IMG/VR virus record: IMGVR_UViG_3300030012_000288
Location: 1-22,018 of that record
Length of the DNA: 22,018 bases
Reading direction: 5' to 3' (one strand)
DNA from: a virus
The notes below the pieces were generated by a model. That model saw nothing but the letters and a program-made list of their open reading frames with translations, was not told where the DNA came from and did no database searches. Position 1 is the first letter of the stretch; each line of letters starts with the position of its first letter. This document shows positions 1 through 5,158 of the stretch, one piece after another. Made by a program: the position numbers and the translations under genes.

Positions 1-44
1 ATTATAACTATCAGACAGGAGAAGTAAATCTTTGGAAGCCATAA
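1..44 (+). CDS. C-terminal end of an upstream gene (partial)
   Basis: Reading from base 3, the first 13 codons give YNYQTGEVNLWKP followed by a TAA at 42-44. The composition looks like real protein, and the stop lies one base before a strong hairpin at 46-81, as expected for the last gene of a transcription unit. The start lies outside the window and the product is not recognisable from so few residues. Frame 1 also reads without a stop for eight codons, but it ends earlier, at 25-27, and looks less protein-like. In T7-like genomes this position, just before the portal block, usually holds a replication-region or nucleotide-metabolism gene; that is context only. Confidence 0.45.
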   Translation, partial: YNYQTGEVNLWKP

Positions 45-45
45 A

Positions 46-81
46 GAAAACCCTATGAGGAACCACCAACATAGGGTTTTC
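46..81 (+). terminator. Perfect 12-bp hairpin, possible terminator
   Basis: GAAAACCCTATG (46-57) is the exact reverse complement of CATAGGGTTTTC (70-81), with a 12-nt loop. It has the A-rich left arm, GC core and T-rich right arm of a bidirectional intrinsic terminator. There is no U-tract beyond the stem: CAAAG follows, so termination could be weak. It follows the upstream stop at 42-44 directly. An RNase III processing stem of the kind T7 uses between late genes is an equally good reading. Confidence 0.5.
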
Positions 82-91
82 AAAGCAGTAC

Positions 92-113
92 AGCAAGGCA
101 ACCAATCCTTGCT
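92..113 (+). promoter_or_regulatory. Second hairpin in the leader of the structural block
   Basis: AGCAAGG (92-98) and CCTTGCT (107-113) form a perfect 7-bp stem with an 8-nt loop, ten bases after the first hairpin. No T-run follows, so a terminator is unlikely. It may be a transcript-processing or stability element ahead of the first small gene at 158. The remaining leader (114-157) is almost pure A/T, and I see no convincing promoter in it. Confidence 0.35.
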
Positions 114-157
114 ATCTATACATTAACATATAAAATAATTATAACTATTATAAATTT

Positions 158-358
158 GTGGATTATAAATTACCTGTAATTACAGACGAATTGATATATA
201 GTTTAGATAGTATCTTTCCAAATCGTCACCCTGATTTGTCATTATCTGATAGAGAAGTATGGTATCGTGCAGGTCAAAGGTATGTTGTTGATTATTTAAT
301 TGAACAACAAAAAAGACAGAAAGAAACTATGCTTTCTAACAATGTATTAGAAAATTAA
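158..358 (+). CDS. Small conserved phage protein upstream of the portal block, 66 aa
   Basis: The protein begins with GTG at 158. An in-frame TAA at 131-133 and the absence of an in-frame ATG make this the best start, although no Shine-Dalgarno sequence precedes it. The product is soluble, with an acidic N-terminal half and a Lys/Gln-rich C-terminus (around residues 48-56). The segment FPNRHPDLSLSDREVWYRAG followed by QRYVVDYL (about residues 20-47) resembles a short protein I remember lying ahead of the portal gene in marine T7-like phages, with a D-R-E-x-W then G-Q-R-x-V-V pattern. That resemblance is from memory. No enzymatic motif is visible and its function is unknown. The gene is joined to the next one by a TAATTATG junction, suggesting coupled translation. 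Confidence 0.75.
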   Translation: MDYKLPVITDELIYSLDSIFPNRHPDLSLSDREVWYRAGQRYVVDYLIEQQKRQKETMLSNNVLEN

Positions 359-360
359 TT

Positions 361-567
361 ATGTGCCTAAGACCAAGACCTCCTAAGTTACCTGATCCAA
401 GACCAACTGCACCAGCACCAGAAAAAAGAGCACAGAATGTTGTAGTTGGTAAAGGTAGGAAAAAATCAAGTGCCTTACCTCAAGATACTATGACAAGAAG
501 AGGAGCTAGTCCTCTTAGAATTAGAAGAGCAAGTGGTAGATCTTACGGTGGTAACTTAAACGTATAA
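361..567 (+). CDS. T7 gp7.3-like small virion or tail-assembly protein, 68 aa
   Basis: This is a short, basic, Pro/Arg/Lys-rich protein directly ahead of the portal gene, where T7 has gene 7.3 (a tail assembly and host-range protein). The N-terminus is MCLRPRPPKLPDPRP, and the middle is rich in Lys and Ser. The C-terminus SPLRIRRASGRSYGGNLNV resembles the end of T7 gp7.3, which reads KKSLSVARSSGGGINI: both show S-L-x-I/V, then R-x-S, then G-G-x-I/L-N-I/V. Position, size, charge and this C-terminal motif together support the assignment. There is no transmembrane segment. The Met-Cys start is not a lipoprotein signal because no hydrophobic leader precedes the Cys. The start ATG lies two bases after the previous stop, and no Shine-Dalgarno sequence is present. 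Confidence 0.7.
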   Translation: MCLRPRPPKLPDPRPTAPAPEKRAQNVVVGKGRKKSSALPQDTMTRRGASPLRIRRASGRSYGGNLNV

Positions 568-569
568 GT

Positions 570-2162
570 ATGGAATATACTTCAAACACTTTTAATGCTG
601 CTAGTCGTTATGAACAATTACAAGCAGATAGATCTGTTTTTCTAAGAGAAGCTCAAGACTCTTCTAAAGTTACAATACCGAGTCTTATACCTGAGACTGC
701 TAAAGGTAATAGATCAAAAATCAAAACACCTTTTCAATCAACAGGAGCTATGGCTGTTAATTCATTAGCAGCAAAATTATTAGTAGCTCTTTTACCACCT
801 TCAACACCTTTCTTTAAATTAGCTTTAGATAATTTAGAACTTTTAAAAGAAGGTCAATCAGGTTTAGAAAGTGAAATTGATAAAGGTTTAAGAGTATATG
901 AAAATGCTTTGATGGATGAGATTGAAGTTTCTAATGATCGTGTAGCTATGTTTGAAGCTCTTAAGCATTTAATAGTAGCTGGTAATGTTCTTTTATATTT
1001 AACTGATAATGGTTTAAAAGTTTATCCTTTAGAAAAGTTTGTTTGTAAACGTGATTCTGTTGGTAATGTTTTAGAAATAATTACTAAAGAATCTGTTAAT
1101 CCAAATGCTCTACCTGTTAGTTTTGTAGAACAAATTAAAAAGAAAGATAATTATGACGCAAAAGAAATGGAAGGTGAAATAGATATATATACAATAATTA
1201 AAAGACAGAATGAAAATTTATTTTGGTATCAAGAATGTAAAGGAGAGAAGATACCTAATACTGATGGTAGATCTAAGATTGAAGTATCTCCTTGGATCTT
1301 ATTACGTTGGGTACGAATAGATGGAGAAAATTATGGTCGTGGATATGTTGGTGAATATCGTGGAGACCTTGTAAGTTTAGAAGCTTTGATGCAAGCAATA
1401 ATAGAAGGTGCTGCTGCTAGTGCAAAAATTTTATTTCTTGTAAATCCTAATGGTCAGACTAGGGCTAGCACATTGGCAAAGGCTCCTAATGGTGCGATCA
1501 GAGAAGGAAGTGCTGCTGATATAAGCGTCATGCAAGTAGGAAAAGCAGGGGATTTCAGTATCGCTTTACAATCTATACAGCGAATTGAACAAAGATTACA
1601 AAATGCTTTTCTTATGGTGAGATCTATACAGAGAGATGCAGAAAGAGTAACAGCAGCAGAGATAAGTCTTATGGCTCAAGAGTTAGAGAACAGTCTGGGT
1701 GGAGTGTACTCTATTCTGTCTCAAGAGTTTCAATTGCCTTACCTTAGAAGAAGGATGCACATGCTTGTACGTTCTGGAAAGATGCCTAAGTTACCAGATA
1801 AAATAGTGAAACCTAAAATTGTTACAGGTATTCAAGGTCTTGGTCGTGGTAATGATCGCAATAAACTTATTGAATTTATATCAACTATTTCACAAGCACT
1901 TGGTCCTGATGTAATGAGACAATTTGTTAATCTTGATGAAGCTATAAAACGTCTAGCAACTTCTATAGGTATTGATACAAATAACTTAGTTAAAACACCA
2001 GAAGAGATACAAGCAGAGATGCAACAGATGCAGCAGCAGCAGCTTATACAAAGCCTTGGACCTGCTGCTTTGGGTTCTAAATTATTAGATCCTAAAAACA
2101 ATGCACAGGCACAACAAATACAGGAGGAATCTAACAATGCCGACCAAGAAATCGAACAGTAA
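570..2162 (+). CDS. Portal protein (head-tail connector), T7 gp8-like, 530 aa
   Basis: The portal forms the dodecameric ring at the capsid vertex through which DNA is packaged and ejected. It also nucleates procapsid assembly with the scaffold. Length is close to T7 gp8 (about 536 aa). Segments that match T7 gp8 are SRYEQLQADRSVFLREAQ near the N-terminus, TPFQSTGAMAVNSLAAKLLV (about 53-72), FEALKHLIVAGNVLLYL (128-144), DGENYGRGYVGEYRGDL (251-267), and ERVTAAEISLMAQELE followed by GGVYSILSQEFQLP (about 358-390). The C-terminus is glutamine-rich: MQQMQQQQL at 484-492 comes from a CAG run. The ATG is three bases past the stop of the gp7.3-like gene. The end overlaps the next small gene by 26 bases. 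The family is the head-tail connector family of T7-like phages. Confidence 0.97.
   Translation: MEYTSNTFNAASRYEQLQADRSVFLREAQDSSKVTIPSLIPETAKGNRSKIKTPFQSTGAMAVNSLAAKLLVALLPPSTPFFKLALDNLELLKEGQSGLESEIDKGLRVYENALMDEIEVSNDRVAMFEALKHLIVAGNVLLYLTDNGLKVYPLEKFVCKRDSVGNVLEIITKESVNPNALPVSFVEQIKKKDNYDAKEMEGEIDIYTIIKRQNENLFWYQECKGEKIPNTDGRSKIEVSPWILLRWVRIDGENYGRGYVGEYRGDLVSLEALMQAIIEGAAASAKILFLVNPNGQTRASTLAKAPNGAIREGSAADISVMQVGKAGDFSIALQSIQRIEQRLQNAFLMVRSIQRDAERVTAAEISLMAQELENSLGGVYSILSQEFQLPYLRRRMHMLVRSGKMPKLPDKIVKPKIVTGIQGLGRGNDRNKLIEFISTISQALGPDVMRQFVNLDEAIKRLATSIGIDTNNLVKTPEEIQAEMQQMQQQQLIQSLGPAALGSKLLDPKNNAQAQQIQEESNNADQEIEQ
2122..2127 (+). promoter_or_regulatory. Strong Shine-Dalgarno inside the portal gene
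   Basis: AGGAGG lies nine bases before the ATG at 2137, within the last codons of the portal gene. It is one of few near-perfect ribosome-binding sites in the window. It decides the start of the 51-aa protein: an in-frame ATG at 2101 exists, but its first residues would only re-read portal codons. Confidence 0.8.
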
Positions 2163-2292
2163 TGAAGAAACTACTAAGACAGAAGAAACTAAAGCAGTAG
2201 TTTCTCGTTTAGGTGTAAATGATCCTAACCCCGTTTCTGGTAAGACAGGTGATGTCAAGACCAAAAATGGAAATACATTAACTTTTAATTAA
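2137..2292 (+). CDS. Small hydrophilic protein between portal and scaffold, 51 aa
   Basis: The product begins MPTKKSNSNEETTKTEETK and ends NGNTLTFN. The first third is Lys/Glu/Thr-rich and probably disordered; the rest (AVVSRLGVNDPNPVSGKTGD) is Gly/Asn/Pro-rich and may form a small beta structure. The AGGAGG at 2122-2127 with nine-base spacing selects ATG 2137. The first 26 bases overlap the portal reading frame, so translation is probably coupled. I do not recognise a family. Its place between portal and scaffold suggests a minor head or assembly protein, which is inference from position only. Confidence 0.7.
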   Translation: MPTKKSNSNEETTKTEETKAVVSRLGVNDPNPVSGKTGDVKTKNGNTLTFN

Positions 2293-2300
2293 AAACTTTT

Positions 2301-3113
2301 ATGACTTCATCACAAGTAAATGTCAATGAGACACCACCAATGTCTGCACAAGATCTTGAATCTTTAAAAGATGAGAATGGTTTGTATGCTGGTAAGTTTA
2401 AATCTGTTGAAGATTTAGCTTCTAGTTATAAAGAACTTGAAGGTAAACTTGGTTCTATAAATCAAACAAAACAAATCACTGAAGAATCTGAAGCAGAAGA
2501 AAGTATTGAATCTGAAGACCAATCACAATCTGAATCAGATATAGATTTTGAAGATTTATATGGTGATGGTGTATATAGTGTTTTACAAGAAGTTGGTATA
2601 GATCCAGCAGATATTACAGAGAGATTTAATAATGAAGGAGAGATAACAGAAGATGATTATGCAAAATTAAAAGAAGGTGGTTTCTCAAAACAATTAGTAG
2701 ATACTTATTTGCAAGGTTTGAAAGCAGGTAATAATATTGAAGACATCGCTTCTGTTGAAATACAGGGAATAAAAGATTCTGTAGGTGGTGATAATAATTA
2801 TGAACAAATGGTAAACTGGGCAAAACAAAATCTATCTGATAGTGACATTAGTGAATTTGATGAACTAACAGAAACAGCTTCAACATTTAAAATTAAGTTA
2901 GCTGTTCAAGGATTATACAATCAGTATCAAAATGCTATGGGTATTGAACCAGACTTAGTAACAGGAAGACCTTCAACTAATGGACCAAGACCATTTCAAT
3001 CTACAGCAGAAGTAAATGCAGCAGTAAGTGATCCTCGTTATGGTAAAGATGTAGCATATACAGAAAGTGTTTATGCTAGGTATGAAGGCTCAAATGTCTT
3101 TGGTCAAAGTTAA
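2301..3113 (+). CDS. Scaffolding (capsid assembly) protein, T7 gp9-like, 270 aa
   Basis: The scaffold directs capsid-protein assembly into the procapsid and leaves before maturation. Evidence is its place between portal and capsid genes, its size (T7 gp9 is about 307 aa) and its very acidic, Ser/Glu/Gln-rich composition (notably residues 52-75, SEAEESIESEDQSQSESD). The N-terminal segment LYAGKFKSVEDLASSYKELE (28-47) is the G-K-F-K-S-x-E-D-L-x-x-S-Y-K-E-L-E pattern common in scaffolds of T7-like marine phages. The C-terminal part (NGPRPFQSTAEVNAAVSDPRYGKD, written here in two blocks: NGPRPFQSTAEV and NAAVSDPRYGKD) matches the usual ending, where gp9 contacts the capsid protein. No strong Shine-Dalgarno precedes ATG 2301. 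The spacer from the previous stop is eight bases and AT-rich. Confidence 0.92.
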   Translation: MTSSQVNVNETPPMSAQDLESLKDENGLYAGKFKSVEDLASSYKELEGKLGSINQTKQITEESEAEESIESEDQSQSESDIDFEDLYGDGVYSVLQEVGIDPADITERFNNEGEITEDDYAKLKEGGFSKQLVDTYLQGLKAGNNIEDIASVEIQGIKDSVGGDNNYEQMVNWAKQNLSDSDISEFDELTETASTFKIKLAVQGLYNQYQNAMGIEPDLVTGRPSTNGPRPFQSTAEVNAAVSDPRYGKDVAYTESVYARYEGSNVFGQS

Positions 3114-3115
3114 AC

Positions 3116-3190
3116 ATGGCTAACACACCTACGAACCCCAAGCTTTATGCAAGAATAAAAGAAAAAGAAGAAAAGGACGAAAGAGTTTAA
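3116..3190 (+). CDS. Candidate 24-aa ORF between scaffold and DUF6321-like gene
   Basis: An ATG two bases after the scaffold stop opens 24 codons giving MANTPTNPKLYARIKEKEEK and then DERV before TAA. The N-terminus resembles the beginning (TNPxLYxRVKAEAK) of longer marine-phage proteins that I recall as DUF5872-type. Here the reading frame stops where those continue with a conserved YPSAYANGW-like segment, so it may be a truncated remnant or a genuine micro-protein. There is no good Shine-Dalgarno; translation would depend on coupling to the scaffold stop. The following 48 bases (3191-3238) are AT-rich with no further ORF. Confidence 0.4.
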   Translation: MANTPTNPKLYARIKEKEEKDERV

Positions 3191-3238
3191 AGATTGCATA
3201 AGAGTGTTATATTTTAAATAACTACTAATCTTTCCTTT

Positions 3239-3502
3239 ATGTCTAAGGGAGTATCTCTTACCAAAAAAGACAAAGATCCCTCAGGGGGTCTTTCTGCTTC
3301 TGGTCGTAGGAAATACAACCGAGCAACAGGTGGAAACTTGCAAGCTCCTGTTACTAAAAAGACAGGTCTTTCGCCCAGACAAAAAGCAAGAAGAAAATCT
3401 TTTTGTGCAAGGATGTCAAAGGTAAAAGGACCATTAAAGAAAGATGGTAAGTTAACTCGTAAAGCCCTTGCATTACGCAAGTGGAATTGCGGTTCAGTAT
3501 AA
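3239..3502 (+). CDS. DUF6321-like basic protein, 87 aa
   Basis: A small, very basic protein beginning MSKGVSLTKKDKDPSGGLSA. I recognise the pattern GGLSASGRRKYNRATGGNL, then SFCARMSKVKGP, then a KWNC near the C-terminus as a family found in many marine phages and, to my memory, catalogued as DUF6321. The function is unknown. Two invariant-looking cysteines (in SFCARM and KWNC) could bind metal or form a disulfide; this is speculation. The charge suggests a nucleic-acid or capsid-interior role. The gene sits between scaffold and capsid, where T7 has no equivalent. It starts without a Shine-Dalgarno sequence behind a pyrimidine-rich leader. It uses more G/C-rich codons than its neighbours, notably CCC TCA GGG GGT early in the gene, which form a strong hairpin. 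Confidence 0.85.
   Translation: MSKGVSLTKKDKDPSGGLSASGRRKYNRATGGNLQAPVTKKTGLSPRQKARRKSFCARMSKVKGPLKKDGKLTRKALALRKWNCGSV
3272..3293 (+). other. 9-bp tetraloop hairpin inside the DUF6321-like gene
   Basis: AAAGATCCC (3272-3280) pairs with GGGGTCTTT (3285-3293) around the tetraloop TCAG, with one T-G wobble. It lies 11 codons into the gene and encodes part of the conserved KDPSGGLS segment. The stem depends on CCC and GGG, codons that are rare in this AT-rich genome. It resembles an intrinsic terminator stem but is followed by TTTCTGC rather than a U-run. Attenuation, RNase III processing or mere coding chance are all possible. Confidence 0.5.
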
Positions 3503-3531
3503 AATTAACAAAGCGTAAATCTAAATATCTA

Positions 3532-3558
3532 AAGTGCCTGATGCGTCAGATACCACTT
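3532..3558 (+). promoter_or_regulatory. Interrupted hairpin in the capsid gene leader
   Basis: AAGTG (3532-3536) pairs with CACTT (3554-3558), and inside it CTGA (3538-3541) pairs with TCAG (3546-3549), separated by an asymmetric internal loop. The whole lies about 65 bases before the capsid start, in the 120-base non-coding stretch 3503-3622. It would form in the leader of the capsid message. T7 has a late promoter and an RNase III site in the equivalent place; whether this is one is unknown. Nothing else in the stretch stands out apart from AT-rich sequence. Confidence 0.4.
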
Positions 3559-3608
3559 GCGAAAAAGGATTGAAGCGAAGTTAGTTATTAACTTTTTAAA
3601 TTATTCAC

Positions 3609-3613
3609 AAGGA
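3609..3613 (+). promoter_or_regulatory. Capsid gene ribosome-binding site
   Basis: AAGGA ends nine bases before ATG 3623 and decides the capsid start. The frame stays open upstream to a TTG at 3557, but the extra 22 codons would cross the leader hairpin and have no ribosome-binding site. The protein from ATG 3623, MANATVSRLGLINNTGTG, matches typical T7-like capsid N-termini. Confidence 0.75.
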
Positions 3614-3622
3614 CTTTATAGG

Positions 3623-4609
3623 ATGGCTAACGCTACCGTATCTCGCCTTGGTTTGATTAATAATACTGGTACTGGCTTTAATGATCTCTTTTTGAAAATT
3701 TTCTCAGGAGAGGTTCTATCAGCATTTACCAGAAATAACATCTTCAATGAGCAACTTCATTCAGTTCGTACTATCACAAGTGGTAAGTCAGCACAGTTCC
3801 CTGTGCTTGGAACTGCAACGGCTGCCTACCATACGGTCGGGACCCCCCTCGTTGGAGCCAATCAAATCTTGGCAAATGAAAAGATTATCAACATTGATGA
3901 TCTATTAATCGCACAAAGTTTTGTAGCTTCGATTGATGAACTTAAGAATCATTATGACGTTAGAGCTACCTATGCTGATGAGCTAGGCAAGGCTTTAGCT
4001 AGGACATACGATCAAAACGTAGCCAAGCAAATCGCTAATGCTTCAAGAGCATCTACTACTCTTACAGGTGGTAATGGTGGTCTTACATTAACATTAGCTA
4101 CTGGTAATACAACTTCAGCAAACGTCACAGGTGATGAGATAGCTGCTGCTATCTATGACATTGCACAGACATTTGACGAAAGAGACATTCCTCCAACAGA
4201 TCGTTTCTGTGTATTGCCACCTGCTGAGTATTACAAACTTGCTGAGTCTGCTACAAGAACTGTAGATGTTGACTTCAACCCACAAGGTAATGGTTCGTTT
4301 GCATCAGGTCGTGTACAGCAAGTCGCAGGTATTCCTGTAATGATGAGCAACAACGTACCTCAGTCAAACGTTGCTTCAAACCCATCAGGTGCTAACAACA
4401 CTTACTCAGGTGACGATAGTAAAACTATCGGTTTAGTATTCCACAAATCTGCTGTTGGTACAGTTAAGTTAATGGATATGACAACTGAGATCTCTGGTTC
4501 TGACTATGGAATAATGTATCAAGGCACCTTAATGGTTGCTAAGTATGCGTTAGGTCATGGCATCTTAAGACCAGAATGTGCAGCAACAATCAAGTTATCT
4601 GCTACATAA
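3623..4609 (+). CDS. Major capsid protein, T7 gp10-like, 328 aa
   Basis: This is the HK97-fold shell protein. Length is close to T7 gp10A (345 aa). Matching parts are the N-terminal LFLKIFSGEVLSAFTRNNIF, then SGKSAQFPVLGTATAAYHTV (53-72), which corresponds to the FPVLG segment of T7 gp10, then the ANEKIINIDDLLIAQSFVAS segment, the DERDIPPTDRFCVLPPAEYY segment, and the C-terminal ISGSDYGIMYQGTLMVAKYA. Start choice rests on the AAGGA at 3609. Many codons here end in C (AAC, GAC, ATC, TTC), more than in flanking genes, as expected for a highly expressed gene. Codons 71-76 are six consecutive G/C-ending codons. An intrinsic terminator follows the stop by 13 bases, as T-phi follows gene 10 in T7. 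Confidence 0.97.
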   Translation: MANATVSRLGLINNTGTGFNDLFLKIFSGEVLSAFTRNNIFNEQLHSVRTITSGKSAQFPVLGTATAAYHTVGTPLVGANQILANEKIINIDDLLIAQSFVASIDELKNHYDVRATYADELGKALARTYDQNVAKQIANASRASTTLTGGNGGLTLTLATGNTTSANVTGDEIAAAIYDIAQTFDERDIPPTDRFCVLPPAEYYKLAESATRTVDVDFNPQGNGSFASGRVQQVAGIPVMMSNNVPQSNVASNPSGANNTYSGDDSKTIGLVFHKSAVGTVKLMDMTTEISGSDYGIMYQGTLMVAKYALGHGILRPECAATIKLSAT

Positions 4610-4622
4610 AAAATTATTTATT

Positions 4623-4654
4623 AAGAGTACTCAAGTATGGGTACTCTTTTTTTT
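4623..4654 (+). terminator. Intrinsic terminator after the capsid gene
   Basis: AAGAGTACTC (4623-4632) pairs with GGGTACTCTT (4639-4648), 10 bp including one T-G wobble, around the six-base loop AAGTAT, and runs into eight T residues (4647-4654). It lies between the capsid stop and the next small gene. By analogy with T-phi behind T7 gene 10, it probably lets part of the transcription through and sets a high capsid-to-tail ratio; the analogy is inference. Confidence 0.9.
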
Positions 4655-4670
4655 ATTTAGGTATTTTCTT

Positions 4671-4835
4671 ATGGCAAAAATTACAACAAAAAAAAAGCAA
4701 TCTAGAAAAAATTTAAAGATTGCAAATATTACTGAATCTCAATACAGAGCAGCTTTAAAAAGATTATCTGGTGCAGGTCCATTTAGTATGAAAGATAAAC
4801 AAATAGTTATTCAGTATAATAAAGGCAAAGCTTAA
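4671..4835 (+). CDS. Small basic protein behind the capsid terminator, 54 aa
   Basis: Starting at ATG 4671 the product begins MAKITTKKKQSRKNLKIANI and ends QIVIQYNKGKA. The first 20 residues are strongly basic; the rest (about 22-50, ITESQYRAALKRLSGAGPFS and onward) is likely helical. The frame is open further upstream to 4578, but that part re-reads the capsid end and the terminator, so ATG 4671 is preferred. Only a weak AGG at 4659-4661 precedes it. I recognise no family. With the next two ORFs it forms a cluster of short lysine-rich proteins between capsid and tail genes, perhaps minor capsid or DNA-condensing proteins; this is conjecture. Confidence 0.65.
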   Translation: MAKITTKKKQSRKNLKIANITESQYRAALKRLSGAGPFSMKDKQIVIQYNKGKA

Positions 4836-4843
4836 AAACAATT

Positions 4844-5062
4844 ATGGCTATTACTAAATCACAAATGCAAAAAGCATTTCAAGATAAATTAAAAAGAGAA
4901 CGTGAGAAAAAGATAAGAGAAAAAAGAAGAAAAGAAATGGAAAAACGAATGAAAGAACAAGCTAGAAAAGCAGCAGAAGCAGCAGAAGCAGCAGGAAGAC
5001 AATCAATGAAACAATTAGAACGAAGACGTAATGTAAGTAGAGATAAACTTAAGATTAGATAA
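4844..5062 (+). CDS. Charged coiled-coil-like small protein, 72 aa
   Basis: The product is an almost continuous Lys/Arg/Glu-rich helix: the section around residues 15-38 alternates basic and acidic residues (KLKREREKKIREKRRKEM), followed by KAAEAAEAAGR encoded by a nine-base repeat of GCAGCAGAA type, and it ends NVSRDKLKIR. It is predicted by eye to be a single long helix or coiled coil. The last residues RDKLKI recur at the end of the next ORF. No Shine-Dalgarno is present, and the start follows the previous stop by eight bases. The function is unknown; a structural or nucleic-acid-binding role is plausible from charge alone. Confidence 0.65.
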   Translation: MAITKSQMQKAFQDKLKREREKKIREKRRKEMEKRMKEQARKAAEAAEAAGRQSMKQLERRRNVSRDKLKIR

Positions 5063-5074
5063 TTTATTTTTTAA

Positions 5075-5081
5075 AAGGAGG
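5075..5081 (+). promoter_or_regulatory. Near-perfect Shine-Dalgarno before a 22-aa ORF
   Basis: AAGGAGG ends five bases before ATG 5087. It is the strongest ribosome-binding site in the window, yet it serves a 22-codon ORF. This argues that the micro-ORF is translated, or that it loads ribosomes for the tail gene whose ATG lies three bases past its stop. Confidence 0.8.
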
Positions 5082-5086
5082 ACACT

Positions 5087-5155
5087 ATGGCTTACGGTAA
5101 AATGAAAAAGAAAAAAAAAGGTAATAGAGATAAACTTAAAATTAAAAAGTATTAA
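5087..5155 (+). CDS. Lysine-rich micro-protein, 22 aa
   Basis: The ORF begins MAYGKMKKKKKGNRDKLKIK and ends KY before TAA. About half its residues are lysine or arginine. The strong AAGGAGG at 5075-5081 supports translation. The C-terminal NRDKLKI closely repeats the end of the preceding 72-aa protein (SRDKLKI), also at the DNA level (AGAGATAAACTTAA in both), pointing to local duplication. The stop is followed by ATT and then the ATG of tail tubular protein A, so it could act as a leader peptide for that gene. I recall similar MAYGK-plus-lysine peptides near capsid genes of marine phages, but their function is not known to me. Confidence 0.65.
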   Translation: MAYGKMKKKKKGNRDKLKIKKY

Positions 5156-5158
5156 ATT

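Noticed and set aside
1-14. TAACTATCAG at 5-14 as a T7-like phage promoter
   Set aside because: It lacks the ACTATAGG-type core and overlaps a probable coding tail of the upstream gene.
2101-2136. ATG 2101 as start of the small protein after the portal
   Set aside because: The AGGAGG at 2122-2127 is placed for ATG 2137, and the extra residues only re-read portal codons.
1832-2137. Minus-strand ORF of about 100 codons within the portal gene
   Set aside because: Cysteine-rich product arising from antisense of the CAG/GCT-rich portal end; the portal coding on the plus strand is certain.
2284-2295. Palindrome TTTTAATTAAAA before the scaffold gene
   Set aside because: Only A/T, no loop, and expected by chance in such AT-rich DNA.
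2626-2823. Minus-strand ORF within the scaffold gene
   Set aside because: Leu/His-rich shadow of acidic coding sequence, no start signals.
3557-3622. TTG start for a longer capsid protein (22 more residues)
   Set aside because: No ribosome-binding site, it begins inside the leader hairpin, and the AAGGA before ATG 3623 fits the usual N-terminus.
4578-4670. Open frame upstream of the 54-aa ORF that overlaps the capsid end, as if the capsid could be extended by frameshift like T7 gp10B
   Set aside because: The frame is +1 relative to the capsid gene, no slippery heptamer is visible, and the extension would translate through the terminator hairpin into a hydrophobic stretch. ATG 4671 is the simpler start.
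4969-4995. GCAGCAGAA tandem units as a CRISPR-like or regulatory repeat
   Set aside because: They are in-frame codons for an Ala/Glu helix in the 72-aa protein, with no spacers.
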